Assembly (NCBI GenBank): GCA_944332815.1
Contig: CALVKQ010000001.1
Coordinates: 304,579-368,578, forward strand
From: an uncultured Clostridia bacterium
Lineage (GTDB): Bacteria > Bacillota > Clostridia > Christensenellales > CAG-917
Direction of reading: 5' to 3'
DNA: 64,000 bases
Below are positions 52,061 to 64,000 of this stretch, in pieces (within the stretch, counting starts at the first letter, position 1; every line of letters begins with the position of its first letter). The notes beneath the pieces were generated by a model that was not told the DNA's origin, made no database searches, and worked only from the letters and a program-made list of their open reading frames with translations. A program made the position numbers and the translations under genes.

Positions 52061-52899
52061 ACCAACCCTCCGAAGATGAGCGAGTCCATCACTCCGCCGA
52101 AATAATATCTGTCCAGCATTATCGCTACAAAGTACGCCGCGATGAGCAGGAAGCCCACATAGTCCGCCGCCCCGAGTTTCATGACCTTCATCTTTGTGCG
52201 GTTTTCCGTGGCGTTATAGCACCTGGCGTCCATCGCGAAGGCGAGTTCGTCCGCGCGGCGGAAGGAGTTGACGAAGAGCGGTATGAGCACGGGCAGCATC
52301 GCCTTGGCGCGCGCTATAAGTCCGCCCGTGTCAAAGCTCGCTCCCCTCGCCTTTTGTGCGGCGATTATCTTGTTCGTTTCCTCGAACAGCGTGGGGATGA
52401 ACCTGAGCGCGATGCTCATTATCATGGCGATGTCGTGCACCGGCACCTTGATGTATTTGAGCGGTTTGATGAGGCTCTCCGTGCCGTCCGCCACCTCCAC
52501 GGGAGTGGTGGTGAGGGTGAGCAACGACGCGCCGCAAATGAGCAAAACCAGCCTTAAAGCCATCTTTATGGTCGTGTGAACACCTTGATCGGTGATTTGC
52601 AGCGATTTCCAGCTCCACAGCACTTCGCCGCCTTTTATCATGAACAGGTTGACCAAAGACGCAAACAGCACGATGAATACGATCGCTCTCACCGACTTGA
52701 GCACGGACAGCATCGGCAGCCGCGCGATGAGGATTATCGCAAGCAGCACCGCCGCCGTTATCATAAACCCGAAATATGTGTTCACGAAGAATATCGCCAC
52801 CACGAACATTATCGTGAGCAGCAGTTTCATGCGCGGATCCATGCGGTGCACGACGGAGCCCGTGGGGTAATACTGACCGAAAGCGACGTCCTTAAACAT
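52057..52899 (-). CDS. ecfT: Energy-coupling factor transporter transmembrane protein EcfT
   Basis: 280 residues, six or so membrane helices and two coupling-helix motifs with Ala-Arg: AAQKARGAS and AMDARCYN, which contact the two ATPases. It is the scaffold of group II ECF transporters that take up vitamins and metals with exchangeable S components; no S component is in this window. Overlaps ecfA2 by 8 nt. Confidence 0.95.
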   Translation of the reverse strand: MFKDVAFGQYYPTGSVVHRMDPRMKLLLTIMFVVAIFFVNTYFGFMITAAVLLAIILIARLPMLSVLKSVRAIVFIVLFASLVNLFMIKGGEVLWSWKSLQITDQGVHTTIKMALRLVLLICGASLLTLTTTPVEVADGTESLIKPLKYIKVPVHDIAMIMSIALRFIPTLFEETNKIIAAQKARGASFDTGGLIARAKAMLPVLIPLFVNSFRRADELAFAMDARCYNATENRTKMKVMKLGAADYVGFLLIAAYFVAIMLDRYYFGGVMDSLIFGGLV

Positions 52900-53800
52900 T
52901 CTCTCCGTCCTCCCTTTCTCCGTCCTGCGCGGCAGGCTCGTTCGCCGCTCTCTTTGCCTTTATCTCGGCGAGCGCGTCCGCGAGCGCCGCAGGCGTGACT
53001 ATCGTGCGAGGGAGCTCTATCCCCCTTTCCGTCAGTTTGTCCGCTATCCTTGCCGCGCTCGGGAGCGCGAGCCCTGCTTGTGCCAGTTTTTCCCTTTCGC
53101 CGAACACCTCTTGGGGAGATCCGTCCGCGACCACTCTGCCCTCTTTGAGCGCGACTATCCTGTCCGCCATCTCCGCGATGTCGTCCATATAATGGGACAC
53201 CATGATGACCGTGGGGCTGACCTCCTCGTGCAATTTGCGCACCAGCGCGAGCACCTCCCGTCTGCCCACGGGGTCCAACCCGGCAACGGGCTCGTCCAGC
53301 ACCAGTATCTTGGGCTCCATGGCAATGACGCCGGCTATCGCCGCGCGGCGTTTTTCGCCGCCCGACAGTTCGAAGGGACTGCGCTCCGCAAATTCGTCGT
53401 ACGGGAGCCCCACCACTTCGAGGGCGCGGCGCACTCTGCGGTCTATCTCGTCCTTTTCCAGCTTCATGTTCTTGGGTCCGAACGCGACATCCCTTGCCAC
53501 GGTTTCTTCGAACAGCTGATATTCGGGATATTGGAACACCATCCCCACCGTAAAGCGCAGCTGTTTGAGGGACTTCTTGTCCGAGGCGCTCATGCCCGCG
53601 ACGACGACCTCCCCCTCCTGCACTTTGACCAGCCCGTTGAGGTGCTGGATGAGGGTGGACTTGCCCGACCCGGTGGCGCCTATCAACCCGACGAATTCCC
53701 CCTCTTCTATCGCGAGGTCAACATTGTCGAGCGCGCGCTTTTCGAACGGGGTCTTTTTGGAGTAGGTGTAAGAGAGCTTTTTCAGTTCAATTGCGCGCAT
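52892..53800 (-). CDS. ecfA2: ECF transporter ATPase EcfA2
   Basis: 302 residues. Walker A GATGSGKST, signature LSGGEKRRAAIAG, Walker B ILVLDEPVAGLDP, H-loop MVSHYM, with an acidic C-terminal extension. The start at 53800 has GGAGGG inside the end of ecfA1 (19-nt overlap); an upstream in-frame start would overlap far more. Confidence 0.95.
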   Translation of the reverse strand: MRAIELKKLSYTYSKKTPFEKRALDNVDLAIEEGEFVGLIGATGSGKSTLIQHLNGLVKVQEGEVVVAGMSASDKKSLKQLRFTVGMVFQYPEYQLFEETVARDVAFGPKNMKLEKDEIDRRVRRALEVVGLPYDEFAERSPFELSGGEKRRAAIAGVIAMEPKILVLDEPVAGLDPVGRREVLALVRKLHEEVSPTVIMVSHYMDDIAEMADRIVALKEGRVVADGSPQEVFGEREKLAQAGLALPSAARIADKLTERGIELPRTIVTPAALADALAEIKAKRAANEPAAQDGEREDGENV

Positions 53801-54615
53801 ATGCCCTCCACAAGACCGTCCTCGTCCGTCACGGTTTCCGAAAACGCGAAACCGCGCTCGGTGAGCATCCGCGCAAGCTCCGTCGCAGGGGGCAGCGCCA
53901 GTCCGCACGCCTCCACCTCGGGGGAGGCGAAGACCTCCTTCGGGGTGCCGTCCAGCACCAGCCTGCCCTTGCGCAGCACGATGATCCTGTCCGCCTGCGC
54001 CGCTTCGTCCATATTGTGCGTGATGGAAATGACCGTGATGCCGGTCGCGTTCAGTTTTTTTGCCACTTCCATTATCTCCGCTCTTCCCTCGGGATCGAGC
54101 ATGGAAGTGGATTCGTCGAAAATGATGATGTCAGGCTTCATGGCAAGCACGCCGGCTATCGCCACGCGCTGCTTCTGACCGCCCGAAAGTTTGCTCGCGC
54201 TGCGCTTGCGGAACTCGCTCATGCCCACTGCTTCCAGCGCCCAGTCCACGCGCTCGACGATCTCCTCGCGTGGGATGCCCACGTTCTCGGGGCCGAACGC
54301 CACGTCGTCCTCTATGACGGTCGCGACCATCTGGTTGTCGGGGTTCTGAAAGACCATGCCGGCTTTTCTTCTTATGTCGAAAGTCCTCTCCTCGTCGCGC
54401 GTATTTATCCCCTCGATGAGCACGTCGCCGGCGGAGGGAGTGAACAACCCGTTGAGCAGTTTCGCGAGGGTGCTCTTACCGCTGCCGTTCATGCCCGTGA
54501 GCGCGACGAATTCCCCCTTCTCCACCGAAAAGGAAACCCCTCGGAGCGCACGGACGGTCTGCCCCTCTCCCACTCTGTAAGAATAACTGGCGTTGTTAAG
54601 TTCTATCTGCGGCAT
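53782..54615 (-). CDS. ecfA1: ECF transporter ATPase EcfA1
   Basis: 277 residues. Walker A GMNGSGKST, signature LSGGQKQRVAIAG, Walker B IIIFDEST (the aspartate-glutamate pair then S instead of P), H-loop SITHNM. First gene of the ECF core operon. The -10 box ends 8 nt before the ATG and no ribosome site fits, so the message is probably leaderless. Confidence 0.95.
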   Translation of the reverse strand: MPQIELNNASYSYRVGEGQTVRALRGVSFSVEKGEFVALTGMNGSGKSTLAKLLNGLFTPSAGDVLIEGINTRDEERTFDIRRKAGMVFQNPDNQMVATVIEDDVAFGPENVGIPREEIVERVDWALEAVGMSEFRKRSASKLSGGQKQRVAIAGVLAMKPDIIIFDESTSMLDPEGRAEIMEVAKKLNATGITVISITHNMDEAAQADRIIVLRKGRLVLDGTPKEVFASPEVEACGLALPPATELARMLTERGFAFSETVTDEDGLVEGICAQLN

Positions 54616-54623
54616 AATACGGG

Positions 54624-54652
54624 ATTATAACACGCGGCGGAAAAAATGAAAA
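54624..54652 (-). promoter_or_regulatory. Promoter of the ecf operon giving a leaderless mRNA
   Basis: TTTTCA (54652-54647), 17 bp, TATAAT (54629-54624) on the minus strand, 8 nt from the ATG. Confidence 0.72.
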
Positions 54653-55004
54653 GCGATTGCCGCAGCCCTTTGCAATTTACATTTTCATACTCTCCTTCTC
54701 CCCTCCGTTCCTCCGCAGCCCTCCCCCCTTGCTCGCCGCCTTTCTCCCCCCTTCCGAGAATGACGTGGGCGCGCGGCGGATATCAAAGCTGCTATCCGGA
54801 AACGGAATTTCATCCGCCATTTCTGTGCTTATAAAGCCGCACTTATGTCAATAACTTGCAACGGAAGATCCTTTCTTTCGGAAGGAGCGGAAAAACCGGG
54901 AACACCCGTATGTGCGCTCGTTTCCGCCCGTGCGCCCACGCCCCTGCGCCCACGCCTTTATTCAGTCATTTATTTTCCGACTAAAACTATTTTATTACAG
55001 TTGA
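54653..55004. other. Intergenic stretch without a recognisable gene
   Basis: Between divergent ecf and PFOR promoters. Holds C/T-rich sequence, a GATCCTTTC/GGAAGGAGC hairpin near 54870, and a short direct repeat TGCGCCCACGCC (two copies near 54930-54957). The short open frames here lack ribosome sites and family features. Confidence 0.5.
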
Positions 55005-58638
<3,634 letters not shown>

Positions 58639-58651
58639 TGCTAAGTTACGC

Positions 58652-58684
58652 AAACGCCGCCCACTCGGGCGGCGTTTTCTTTTT
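58652..58684 (+). terminator. PFOR terminator
   Basis: AAACGCCGCCC-ACTC-GGGCGGCGTTT followed by TCTTTTT. Confidence 0.9.
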
Positions 58685-58758
58685 CCACGCATCAGTTCTT
58701 GCCGTTCCGCGGCAATTAAATTTGCCGCTCCGCCCACTCATACGGAATTTCTAACACT

Positions 58759-58819
58759 CGCCGCTCAGCCAAACTTGCACCGTGGGCGAGCATCGCCCAC
58801 GCTTGCAAGTCGCGGCGCG
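58759..58819. repeat. Inverted copy of M3 at the left end of copy D
   Basis: About 60 bp that is the reverse complement of 59441-59501, with one difference in the loop region (CATC against TATC). It makes copy D an element bounded by inverted repeats. Confidence 0.9.
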
Positions 58820-58825
58820 TCCCAA

Positions 58826-59141
58826 CCCCGTACACAACGCTCACTTATTCGGAGCGGAGCCGCAACAGGCGGCGACCGTGTGAGTGCCGAGCGCTAGACG
58901 AATAGTGCGTCGGCAATGCGCCACTCTCTTCGCGCAGCGGGCGCATTGCAAGCGGCATAACATGGCGGCTCCGTAAAGGTGCCGTCCTCGGAAGCAATCG
59001 TGCGCGAGCGCCGAAGGTTTCCCCCAAAATGGTGGGTTCCCTTTCAAGGGGGAACGATTTTGGGGGAAACCCGAAGGAAGGGGGCAAACAATACTTAAAT
59101 GTTAAAGTTCCGTCCCTTTATATGGGAATGTGGGGAATAAA
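58826..59141. repeat. Module M5, copy D
   Basis: Matches 27163-27479 with about ten differences by eye. The hairpin arms read GGTTTCCCCCAAAAT/ATTTTGGGGGAAACC, a perfect 15-bp pair here; copy B has a G-U pair at one position. Confidence 0.9.
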
Positions 59142-59440
59142 GGTTAATAGGGGGTTGCGTCCCCTGACATGGGAGTACAGACCCCCTCCTCCCCTTCGGG
59201 ACTCCTCCCCCACTCGGAATAGAGGACAATCCTCCTAAAATGCGGAACTTACTTTTTCATAAAGGCGCAGGCGGTGCGCCTTTATGAAAACACCTCTTGA
59301 AAAAGTTTGTTTATCGCACTCGCATAATCAAGCGGCGAACAGTACTCACTAAACGTCGCTCGTGGGGCGAGGAGGGCGACTCGACGCGCACCGAGCCCGT
59401 GTCTACTTAATATCCCGTCTAGCTTGCGAGGTCGCAGGTT

Positions 59441-59503
59441 CGCGCCGCGACTTGCAAGCGTGGGCGATACTCGCCCACGGTGCAAGTTTGGCTGAGCGGC
59501 GCG
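59441..59503. repeat. Hairpin module M3, copy D
   Basis: Inner helices ACTTGCA/TGCAAGT and GTGGGCGA/TCGCCCAC as in copy A, loop TAC, invariant tail TTGGCTGAGCGGCGCG. Confidence 0.9.
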
Positions 59504-59506
59504 TTG

Positions 59507-59799
59507 TTCCGTCTTTGAATGAGAAAATTATTTATCTAGTACGCACCGAACGAGTAACCGTGGAGAATAAAGGCATACTTCCGTCTTTGAATGAGAGAGT
59601 AATTTATCAAGCACGCTCCGAAAGAGGTCACGTGGGATATTGGGGTGTATATTCCGTCCTTGAACGAAAGAGTTGTTGGTCTAGCACGCCCACAATCAGT
59701 GAACGTGCGGTATGGGGTATTGTTCCGTCTTCGAACGAGAGAGTTTGATTAAGGACGCTCCAAATAGGTGCGCGTGGAAAACTGGCGTAATTTTCCGTC
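59507..59799. repeat. 70-73-bp degenerate tandem array, copy D
   Basis: Boxes TTCCGTC at 59507, 59579, 59652, 59723 and 59793 (periods 72, 73, 71, 70). Each unit reads box, GAAYGAGA, about 10 variable nt, TCAAGCACGC or similar, then CGTGGG and an A/T-G-rich end. The longest array of the four copies. Confidence 0.88.
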
Positions 59800-60467
59800 T
59801 ACGGATTTTGAGTAAAGTCGGCGAGATAACCACCGAGGTCGTCTTCCAGGCGGTCGCAGACGGAGCGCATCATATCCGCGGTGGCGCCGCTGTACGGGTC
59901 CTTCACGCCTGCGGTGAAAAAGCCTGCCGCATGTGCGGAACGCGCCCCCACAAAGCCGTCCTCCACCACGACGCACTCCGACGGCTCCGCGCCGAGCGCC
60001 TCCGCCGCGGCAATGTAGACGTCGGGGGAACTCTTGTCCTTGCCCACATCCGCCACGGACACGAACGCGTCGAACAGCTGCCATACGCCATGTCTTTCCA
60101 GGCACGCTTGGGCAAGGTCGCGATCCAGCGCTGTTGCAATTGCAAGGGTTTTATCCGCGCTTTTCAGCGCATAAAGCAGCTCTTTTGCGTGCGGAGTGAG
60201 ATCTATCCTCTCCCTGTACGCATCACCGGCGATGCTCCTCCACACCTGCGCGACGCCCTCCGCGCCGCACGCGAGCCCGAAGCGCGCGGCGGTGTATGCC
60301 GTGCCTCCTGCGATGTCGAGGTGGTTCACGTGCGCCACATAATCCTCCGGCATATCGATGCCGAAGTGCGCGAGCGCCTTGGCATAAACGCCGTACCACA
60401 GCCCGGTGGACGCGAGCAGCGTTCCGTCAAGGTCGAATATATAGGCTTTCGCTTCCGAAAATCTCAT
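59799..60467 (-). CDS. HAD-superfamily phosphatase (beta-phosphoglucomutase-like subfamily)
   Basis: 222 residues. Motif I FDLDGTLLAST, motif II ATALDRD, motif III KDKSSPDVY, motif IV VVVEDGFVGARSAHAAG. The helical cap lies between residues 15 and 85. It dephosphorylates a small phosphate ester or isomerises a sugar phosphate; the substrate is not readable. The start at 60467 overlaps the previous stop by one base (TGATG). Its stop codon TAG lies in the last TTCCGTC box of repeat D. Confidence 0.88.
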   Translation of the reverse strand: MRFSEAKAYIFDLDGTLLASTGLWYGVYAKALAHFGIDMPEDYVAHVNHLDIAGGTAYTAARFGLACGAEGVAQVWRSIAGDAYRERIDLTPHAKELLYALKSADKTLAIATALDRDLAQACLERHGVWQLFDAFVSVADVGKDKSSPDVYIAAAEALGAEPSECVVVEDGFVGARSAHAAGFFTAGVKDPYSGATADMMRSVCDRLEDDLGGYLADFTQNP

Positions 60468-61690
60468 CAATACCATATCTCCGGCGCAAGTTTTCTGCGG
60501 TAGCTGCGAGCGAGCACTCGCACCCCGTTTATGCGCACGCTCCCCTCGCTCTTTTCCCCGGAGGAGCTGACCGCGCGCACCTCGATGTCCTTCACCCCTT
60601 CTTTCATCCCGTAAAGGAGGAGGGACTGACTTTCTCCCTCCGCGAGGTCCCCGAGATAGAAGTCGGAAAAATAGCTCTGCTCCTCGCCGTCCGAACTCAC
60701 GATCAGGTAAGAATGCGCGCCGCTCGCCCTGGGAAAATGCAGTTCCGTCCCCTTCTCCGTCACTTCCGCCCAAGCCTTACCCTCGCCGAACACGGGCGCG
60801 GAGCGCGTTTGCGCCGCTACGCCCACGGACGCGAAACGCGCAGGGAGCAGCACGCGGCGGTCGGGGAGCTGTTCCGTCCCCGTGCGCATATTATACCTCA
60901 TAACAGTGACCGCGTCATCCGAAAAATCCAAAACATATCCCATGGGCGCCGAATACGCGTTCGGGGGCACGCTGCCGTTCGCCTTGCCCTTTTCCATCTC
61001 CGTGTATGACAGCGACTGCGTGCCGAACGCGGTGTAAGACCCCTGCCAAAAACTTCTGTCGTCCAGCAACGAATAATGGGTGTGCCCGGAGAAATTCACC
61101 ACTCGGGGATGCCCGTCGAACACCCCCGTCAGGCTGTCGTCCCCCCACCTGTCGCTGCCGTACACGGTGTTACGGGGCGCGTTGTGGGTGATGACGAACA
61201 CGGGACGTCCGGAGCCGTCCGCTTCCGCTGCTGCGATCTGCTCCTGCAGCCAGCCTCGCACCTTGGCATAGCCGTTATACATGCCGCACCCGTCCGGGGA
61301 CGCGCCTATGAAATGCCACCCGTTCACCACGAAATGCGCGAACGGACTTTGCCCGAGTTCCCTCTCGAACAGGCGGCGCGGAGCAATGTGCGCATAATAG
61401 TCGTGGTTGCCCATTATCGACAATAACAGCGGTTTATCATCACCGAATGCGGTGTTAAAACAGCGTTTATACGTTTCATACCCCACCTTGGACGCTCTGT
61501 TGCATATGTCGCCGGCGAAGACCACCATGTTGCACCCGAGCTTTTTAAGGGTGCCGAAACACGCGAGCAGATTGCGCTCGAAGGTGGTCGGGGTCTTGTG
61601 GCGGAAAGGTGTCAACTGCGAGTCGGAAACGACACCGACCCGCAGCTGACGAGGGACAACGATATAACGAATATCGGATATAAGCTTCAT
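60467..61690 (-). CDS. Calcineurin-like metallophosphoesterase
   Basis: 407 residues. Metal motifs VVSDSQL (Asp-x-Gln, where most family members have Asp-x-His), FAGDICNR, GNHDYY, ITHNAP and FSGHTHYS; residues 285-400 form beta-rich C-terminal domains of the kind that bind carbohydrate or envelope partners. No signal peptide. Ten nt after the GPH symporter gene and coupled to the HAD gene, so a catabolic phosphatase unit is likely. Confidence 0.85.
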   Translation of the reverse strand: MKLISDIRYIVVPRQLRVGVVSDSQLTPFRHKTPTTFERNLLACFGTLKKLGCNMVVFAGDICNRASKVGYETYKRCFNTAFGDDKPLLLSIMGNHDYYAHIAPRRLFERELGQSPFAHFVVNGWHFIGASPDGCGMYNGYAKVRGWLQEQIAAAEADGSGRPVFVITHNAPRNTVYGSDRWGDDSLTGVFDGHPRVVNFSGHTHYSLLDDRSFWQGSYTAFGTQSLSYTEMEKGKANGSVPPNAYSAPMGYVLDFSDDAVTVMRYNMRTGTEQLPDRRVLLPARFASVGVAAQTRSAPVFGEGKAWAEVTEKGTELHFPRASGAHSYLIVSSDGEEQSYFSDFYLGDLAEGESQSLLLYGMKEGVKDIEVRAVSSSGEKSEGSVRINGVRVLARSYRRKLAPEIWY

Positions 61691-61700
61691 AATCGAGGGG

Positions 61701-63251
61701 TCACTCCGCGGCGGTGCCGCCGGGGTTTTTCTCCCCGTCCGCTTCCTTTCCGGACAGCGTGACCGCTTCGGAAGTAAAGACGCTTTCGGTGAGCGAGGGC
61801 TCCGCCTCCTCTTCCGTGACGCGCACGGGGGACACGCCCTCCTCTGCCGCGGCTGCGGCTGCGGCTTCCGCGGCGGCTCTCTTCGCCGCGCGGCGCTCTT
61901 CGAGTTCGGCGAGGATGGCCTCTTTGCGCTTGCCCGTGTAATCGTAGAACAGCATCGGGATTAGGGAGAGCGCGAACCCTATCGCTGGGATGAGCGTGGC
62001 AAGGGCGAACATTCCGTCCCTTACGGATCCCGTCTGCGGCACGTATTCGCCCGACACCGCAGGCTGGACGTAACCTATCACCATAAGTCCTATGATGACG
62101 CCAAGCGCGCCCACCGCGTTGTTGAACTTGGTGACGAAGGAGTTCCAGCTGAAACATATGCCTTCCATACGTTCGCCCGTCTTCCATTCCAGATAGTCCA
62201 GGCTGTCGCCGACCATGGGGTAAGGCAGGGTGTTATAAGCGCCCAGTCCCAGTCCGCCTATCGTCATGAACGGGAGCGCGGCGTAGATGTTGACAAGCCC
62301 CACTCCGAAGCCGCCGCCCAGAAACACCGCGCCTATCGCGCCGTAAATGAGGGACGCCTTCTTATAGCCGAACTTTTTATAGGTGGGCGGCGTGAGCAGT
62401 ATACCTGCGAACATGCCTGCGCCCACGACCAGGTAAAGCAGCACGAGGACGGTGCCCGACTCCAACCCGGGGATGGTGACCACATAAATGGAGATGTAGA
62501 CGGCGACGGACATGATCATGTAACGCGGCGACGCGAGCATGGACATGAGCAGCGCGAGCACCATGGGCTTGTTTTTCGCCACCGCCTTCATCATATCCTT
62601 GACCTTGATCTTTTCCGTGCTGGTCGCGAACCTCTCCTTGCTGTGCGCATAGAGGTAGAAGTAGGCGGCAAACGCCACAAGTCCCACTATGACCGCCAGC
62701 ACGAAATATATCCACTTCGCAGGGACGAAGAAGTCCAGCAGCATATAAAGCACCGTGGGGCAAAGTCCGCCGATGGACCCCACCGTCACGTAAAATGACA
62801 ACAATGCCGCGCGCTCGTCCTTGTCGGGGGTGGCGACGCTCATCATGCCCATCGCAGGCACGTCCACCAGCGTGTACGCCAGCCCGAAACCGACATACAT
62901 CACCATCGCCCACACCATTTTGCCGGGCTCCGCCCCCGTCAGGGGGAAGAACATCAGAATGGCGACTATCCCTATGCAGAAGGACCCTATCTTGACATAG
63001 GGGCGCATCTTGCCCTCTTTGGTGTGCGTCTTGTCCACCACTATGCCCATAAGAGGGTCGGTGATCATGTCGCTTATCCTCCCCACCAGCAGCAGCGCGA
63101 TGATGAACCACCACTCTTTCAGGATGAGGATGTCCGTGACGTAATTGAGAAAATAAGAGGATACGATGCCGGACACCATATAGCTGCCGACGGCAACGAA
63201 CCCGTAGGCAAACTTTTCTTTGCCCTTGACTACATTACCGGAATTGCTCAT
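61701..63251 (-). CDS. GPH-family sugar:cation symporter (MelB-like MFS transporter)
   Basis: 516 residues, twelve membrane helices. GRISDMITDPLMGIVVDKTHTKEGKMRPYVK-type loop 2-3 is the GPH hallmark, and DSLDYLEWKTGERMEGICFS matches the loop 10-11 region. The family takes up melibiose, xylosides or glucuronides with Na+ or H+. The C-terminal 70 residues are an alanine- and glutamate-rich cytosolic tail. No glycosidase is near. It follows a small membrane-protein gene by 18 nt. Confidence 0.88.
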   Translation of the reverse strand: MSNSGNVVKGKEKFAYGFVAVGSYMVSGIVSSYFLNYVTDILILKEWWFIIALLLVGRISDMITDPLMGIVVDKTHTKEGKMRPYVKIGSFCIGIVAILMFFPLTGAEPGKMVWAMVMYVGFGLAYTLVDVPAMGMMSVATPDKDERAALLSFYVTVGSIGGLCPTVLYMLLDFFVPAKWIYFVLAVIVGLVAFAAYFYLYAHSKERFATSTEKIKVKDMMKAVAKNKPMVLALLMSMLASPRYMIMSVAVYISIYVVTIPGLESGTVLVLLYLVVGAGMFAGILLTPPTYKKFGYKKASLIYGAIGAVFLGGGFGVGLVNIYAALPFMTIGGLGLGAYNTLPYPMVGDSLDYLEWKTGERMEGICFSWNSFVTKFNNAVGALGVIIGLMVIGYVQPAVSGEYVPQTGSVRDGMFALATLIPAIGFALSLIPMLFYDYTGKRKEAILAELEERRAAKRAAAEAAAAAAAEEGVSPVRVTEEEAEPSLTESVFTSEAVTLSGKEADGEKNPGGTAAE

Positions 63252-63269
63252 TTCAAATGCCGCCCGAAC

Positions 63270-63590
63270 CTACTTGGCGGCGCTCCTTCTCTCTTTAACG
63301 GCGCGCACGAGGGAAGCTATGCCGCACGCCGCAAATCCCACGCCCACGATGACCGCCAGCGCGACGATCGCGTCGATAAATCCCAGATCCTTCTGCCTGT
63401 TTGCCAGCGTCCAAAACCCGAAAGCAGCGGACGCTCCGCCTGCCGCCGTGATGAGCGCGTCCAGCGCAGAGCGCAGTCCGAACGCGAGATCCGCGCGCGA
63501 CACCGCCTTGCGGCTGACTTTCTTTTCCGCGCGCTCGGGACGGGAACAAACGGCAGCGATATCGTTCATAGTCAATTCTTCGGTGCTCAT
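63270..63590 (-). CDS. Small membrane protein of unknown function
   Basis: 106 residues: a charged N-terminal 40 residues, then two helices (about 42-62 and 72-95). The start at 63590 (MSTEELTMNDIAAV) has TTTGGAGG; the longer frame has none. First gene of the operon with the GPH symporter, metallophosphoesterase and HAD genes. Not recognised. Confidence 0.65.
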   Translation of the reverse strand: MSTEELTMNDIAAVCSRPERAEKKVSRKAVSRADLAFGLRSALDALITAAGGASAAFGFWTLANRQKDLGFIDAIVALAVIVGVGFAACGIASLVRAVKERRSAAK

Positions 63591-63751
63591 GATCGCCTCC
63601 AAAGTTTTTCTGATATCAGTGTAAAAAAGCGATGTCACGATCTTTCCCGTCCTTTGTAAAAAACCTGTAATTTTTTGTCGGGCACCATACGCGCAAAATA
63701 CCGCATTTTCCCTGTTTGCGCTTTCATGCGCGTCTATTCGCGCGCGTACGC

Positions 63752-63780
63752 TTTACATTTCGCGCGCGGGCATTTATACT
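63752..63780 (+). promoter_or_regulatory. Sigma-A promoter for the lipoprotein at the right edge
   Basis: TTTACA (63752-63757), 17 bp, TATACT (63775-63780); the short leader contains a GGGCGGC/GCCGCCC hairpin at 63790-63808, just before the AAGGAG ribosome site. Confidence 0.75.
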
Positions 63781-63824
63781 GTTTTTGCCGGGCGGCGACC
63801 TGCCGCCCGCGCAAGGAGAATAAC

Positions 63825-64000
63825 ATGAAAAAGAAACTGATAGTCATAGCGCTCATCCTCGTTTTGGTGCTGTCCGTTGCGCTGGTCGCGTGCAACGAGA
63901 AAGAAACCACCACGCCCACCGACCCCGACATCGATGAACTGCCGATCGGCAGCGGCACTTTTGTGGATCTTTCCGCGATGCCCGAAGGGACGGCGAAGGA
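63825..64000 (+). CDS. Putative lipoprotein, N-terminal part
   Basis: 58 codons before the window ends. MKKKLIVIALILVLVLSVALVACNE is a lipoprotein signal with lipobox ALVAC, followed by a T/P/D-rich linker. AAGGAG precedes the ATG. The rest lies outside the window, so no function can be given. Confidence 0.8.
   Translation, partial: MKKKLIVIALILVLVLSVALVACNEKETTTPTDPDIDELPIGSGTFVDLSAMPEGTAK

Larger units (their letters stand above)
58759..59799. repeat. Composite intergenic repeat, copy D
   Basis: About 1 kb without a gene between convergent genes. Order: inverted M3 (58759-58819), M5 (58826-59141), a diverged CCCTGACATGGGAG block (59163-59440) with its own perfect-looking hairpin CATAAAGGCGCA/TGCGCCTTTATG, M3 (59441-59503), and five TTCCGTC boxes, the last touching the stop codon of the HAD gene. 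There is no terminal palindrome or H1. Confidence 0.85.

Noticed and set aside
59420..59460. tRNA-like T-loop (GGTTCGCGCC)
   Set aside because: No acceptor stem, D-arm or anticodon arm around it; it belongs to the repeat block before M3.
59507..59799. CRISPR array
   Set aside because: The units are degenerate along their length, there is no alternation of constant repeats and unique spacers, and no cas gene is near.

Overview
The window looks like one chromosomal stretch of an anaerobic, Gram-positive, high-GC Clostridia-type bacterium, possibly a gut Christensenellales relative; the lineage is inferred only from gene content. Support comes from a single-chain pyruvate:ferredoxin oxidoreductase, split transketolases, an ECF transporter core operon with truA, lipoproteins with LAAC/LAGC lipoboxes, AmaP/Asp23-type and WalJ/RlmH-type genes, and no outer-membrane genes. 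Promoters are sigma-A type with a 17-bp (once 18-bp) spacer almost everywhere. No tRNA, rRNA, phage, plasmid, transposase or CRISPR was seen.

Layout. 1-3280: split transketolase, an SCP2-like protein and a class III aminotransferase. 3393-7910: a secreted protein, a glutamate-5-kinase-like kinase, and a P-type ATPase behind a yybP-ykoY (Mn2+) riboswitch, hence a probable Mn2+/Ca2+ exporter. 7941-10924: amaP-greA-lysS. 11971-17120: PTS-EIIC-like membrane protein, degenerate M28-like protein, SDR enzyme and a lipoprotein. 17151-22480: the asnS-asnA-aspS operon, with trxB divergent. 22663-27123: an sRNA candidate, a divergent zinc-ribbon/XRE pair with twin operators, and a second transketolase/SCP2 module. 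28033-36390: two SLC13/ArsB-type permeases, a PTP phosphatase, an esterase and a large lipoprotein. 36505-41595: a GlmU variant, pth and mfd. 42398-50887: the tadA/rlmH/CPBP/walJ operon, a zinc-ribbon membrane cluster and glnS. 50922-58684: ecfA1-ecfA2-ecfT-truA and PFOR. 59799-64000: HAD phosphatase, metallophosphoesterase, GPH symporter, small membrane protein and the start of a lipoprotein.

The least expected feature is a family of about 1-kb composite non-coding repeats (10986-11974, 27163-28035, 32918-33950, 58759-59799), with a related 46-bp triplet at 15399-15536. They are mosaics of the same modules: long palindromes, a hairpin whose stems change with compensation between copies, degenerate 70-73-bp tandem units starting with TTCCGTC, and terminal palindromes that begin exactly at the TAA stop codon of three unrelated genes. 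Compensatory changes in at least two modules point to selected structure in RNA or single-stranded DNA, or to palindrome-driven mobility. I know of no described family that matches.

The second theme is the paired transketolase/SCP2 modules, 21 kb apart, which suggest a linked C2-transfer and lipid-binding function. All identities were judged by eye; no database search was possible.
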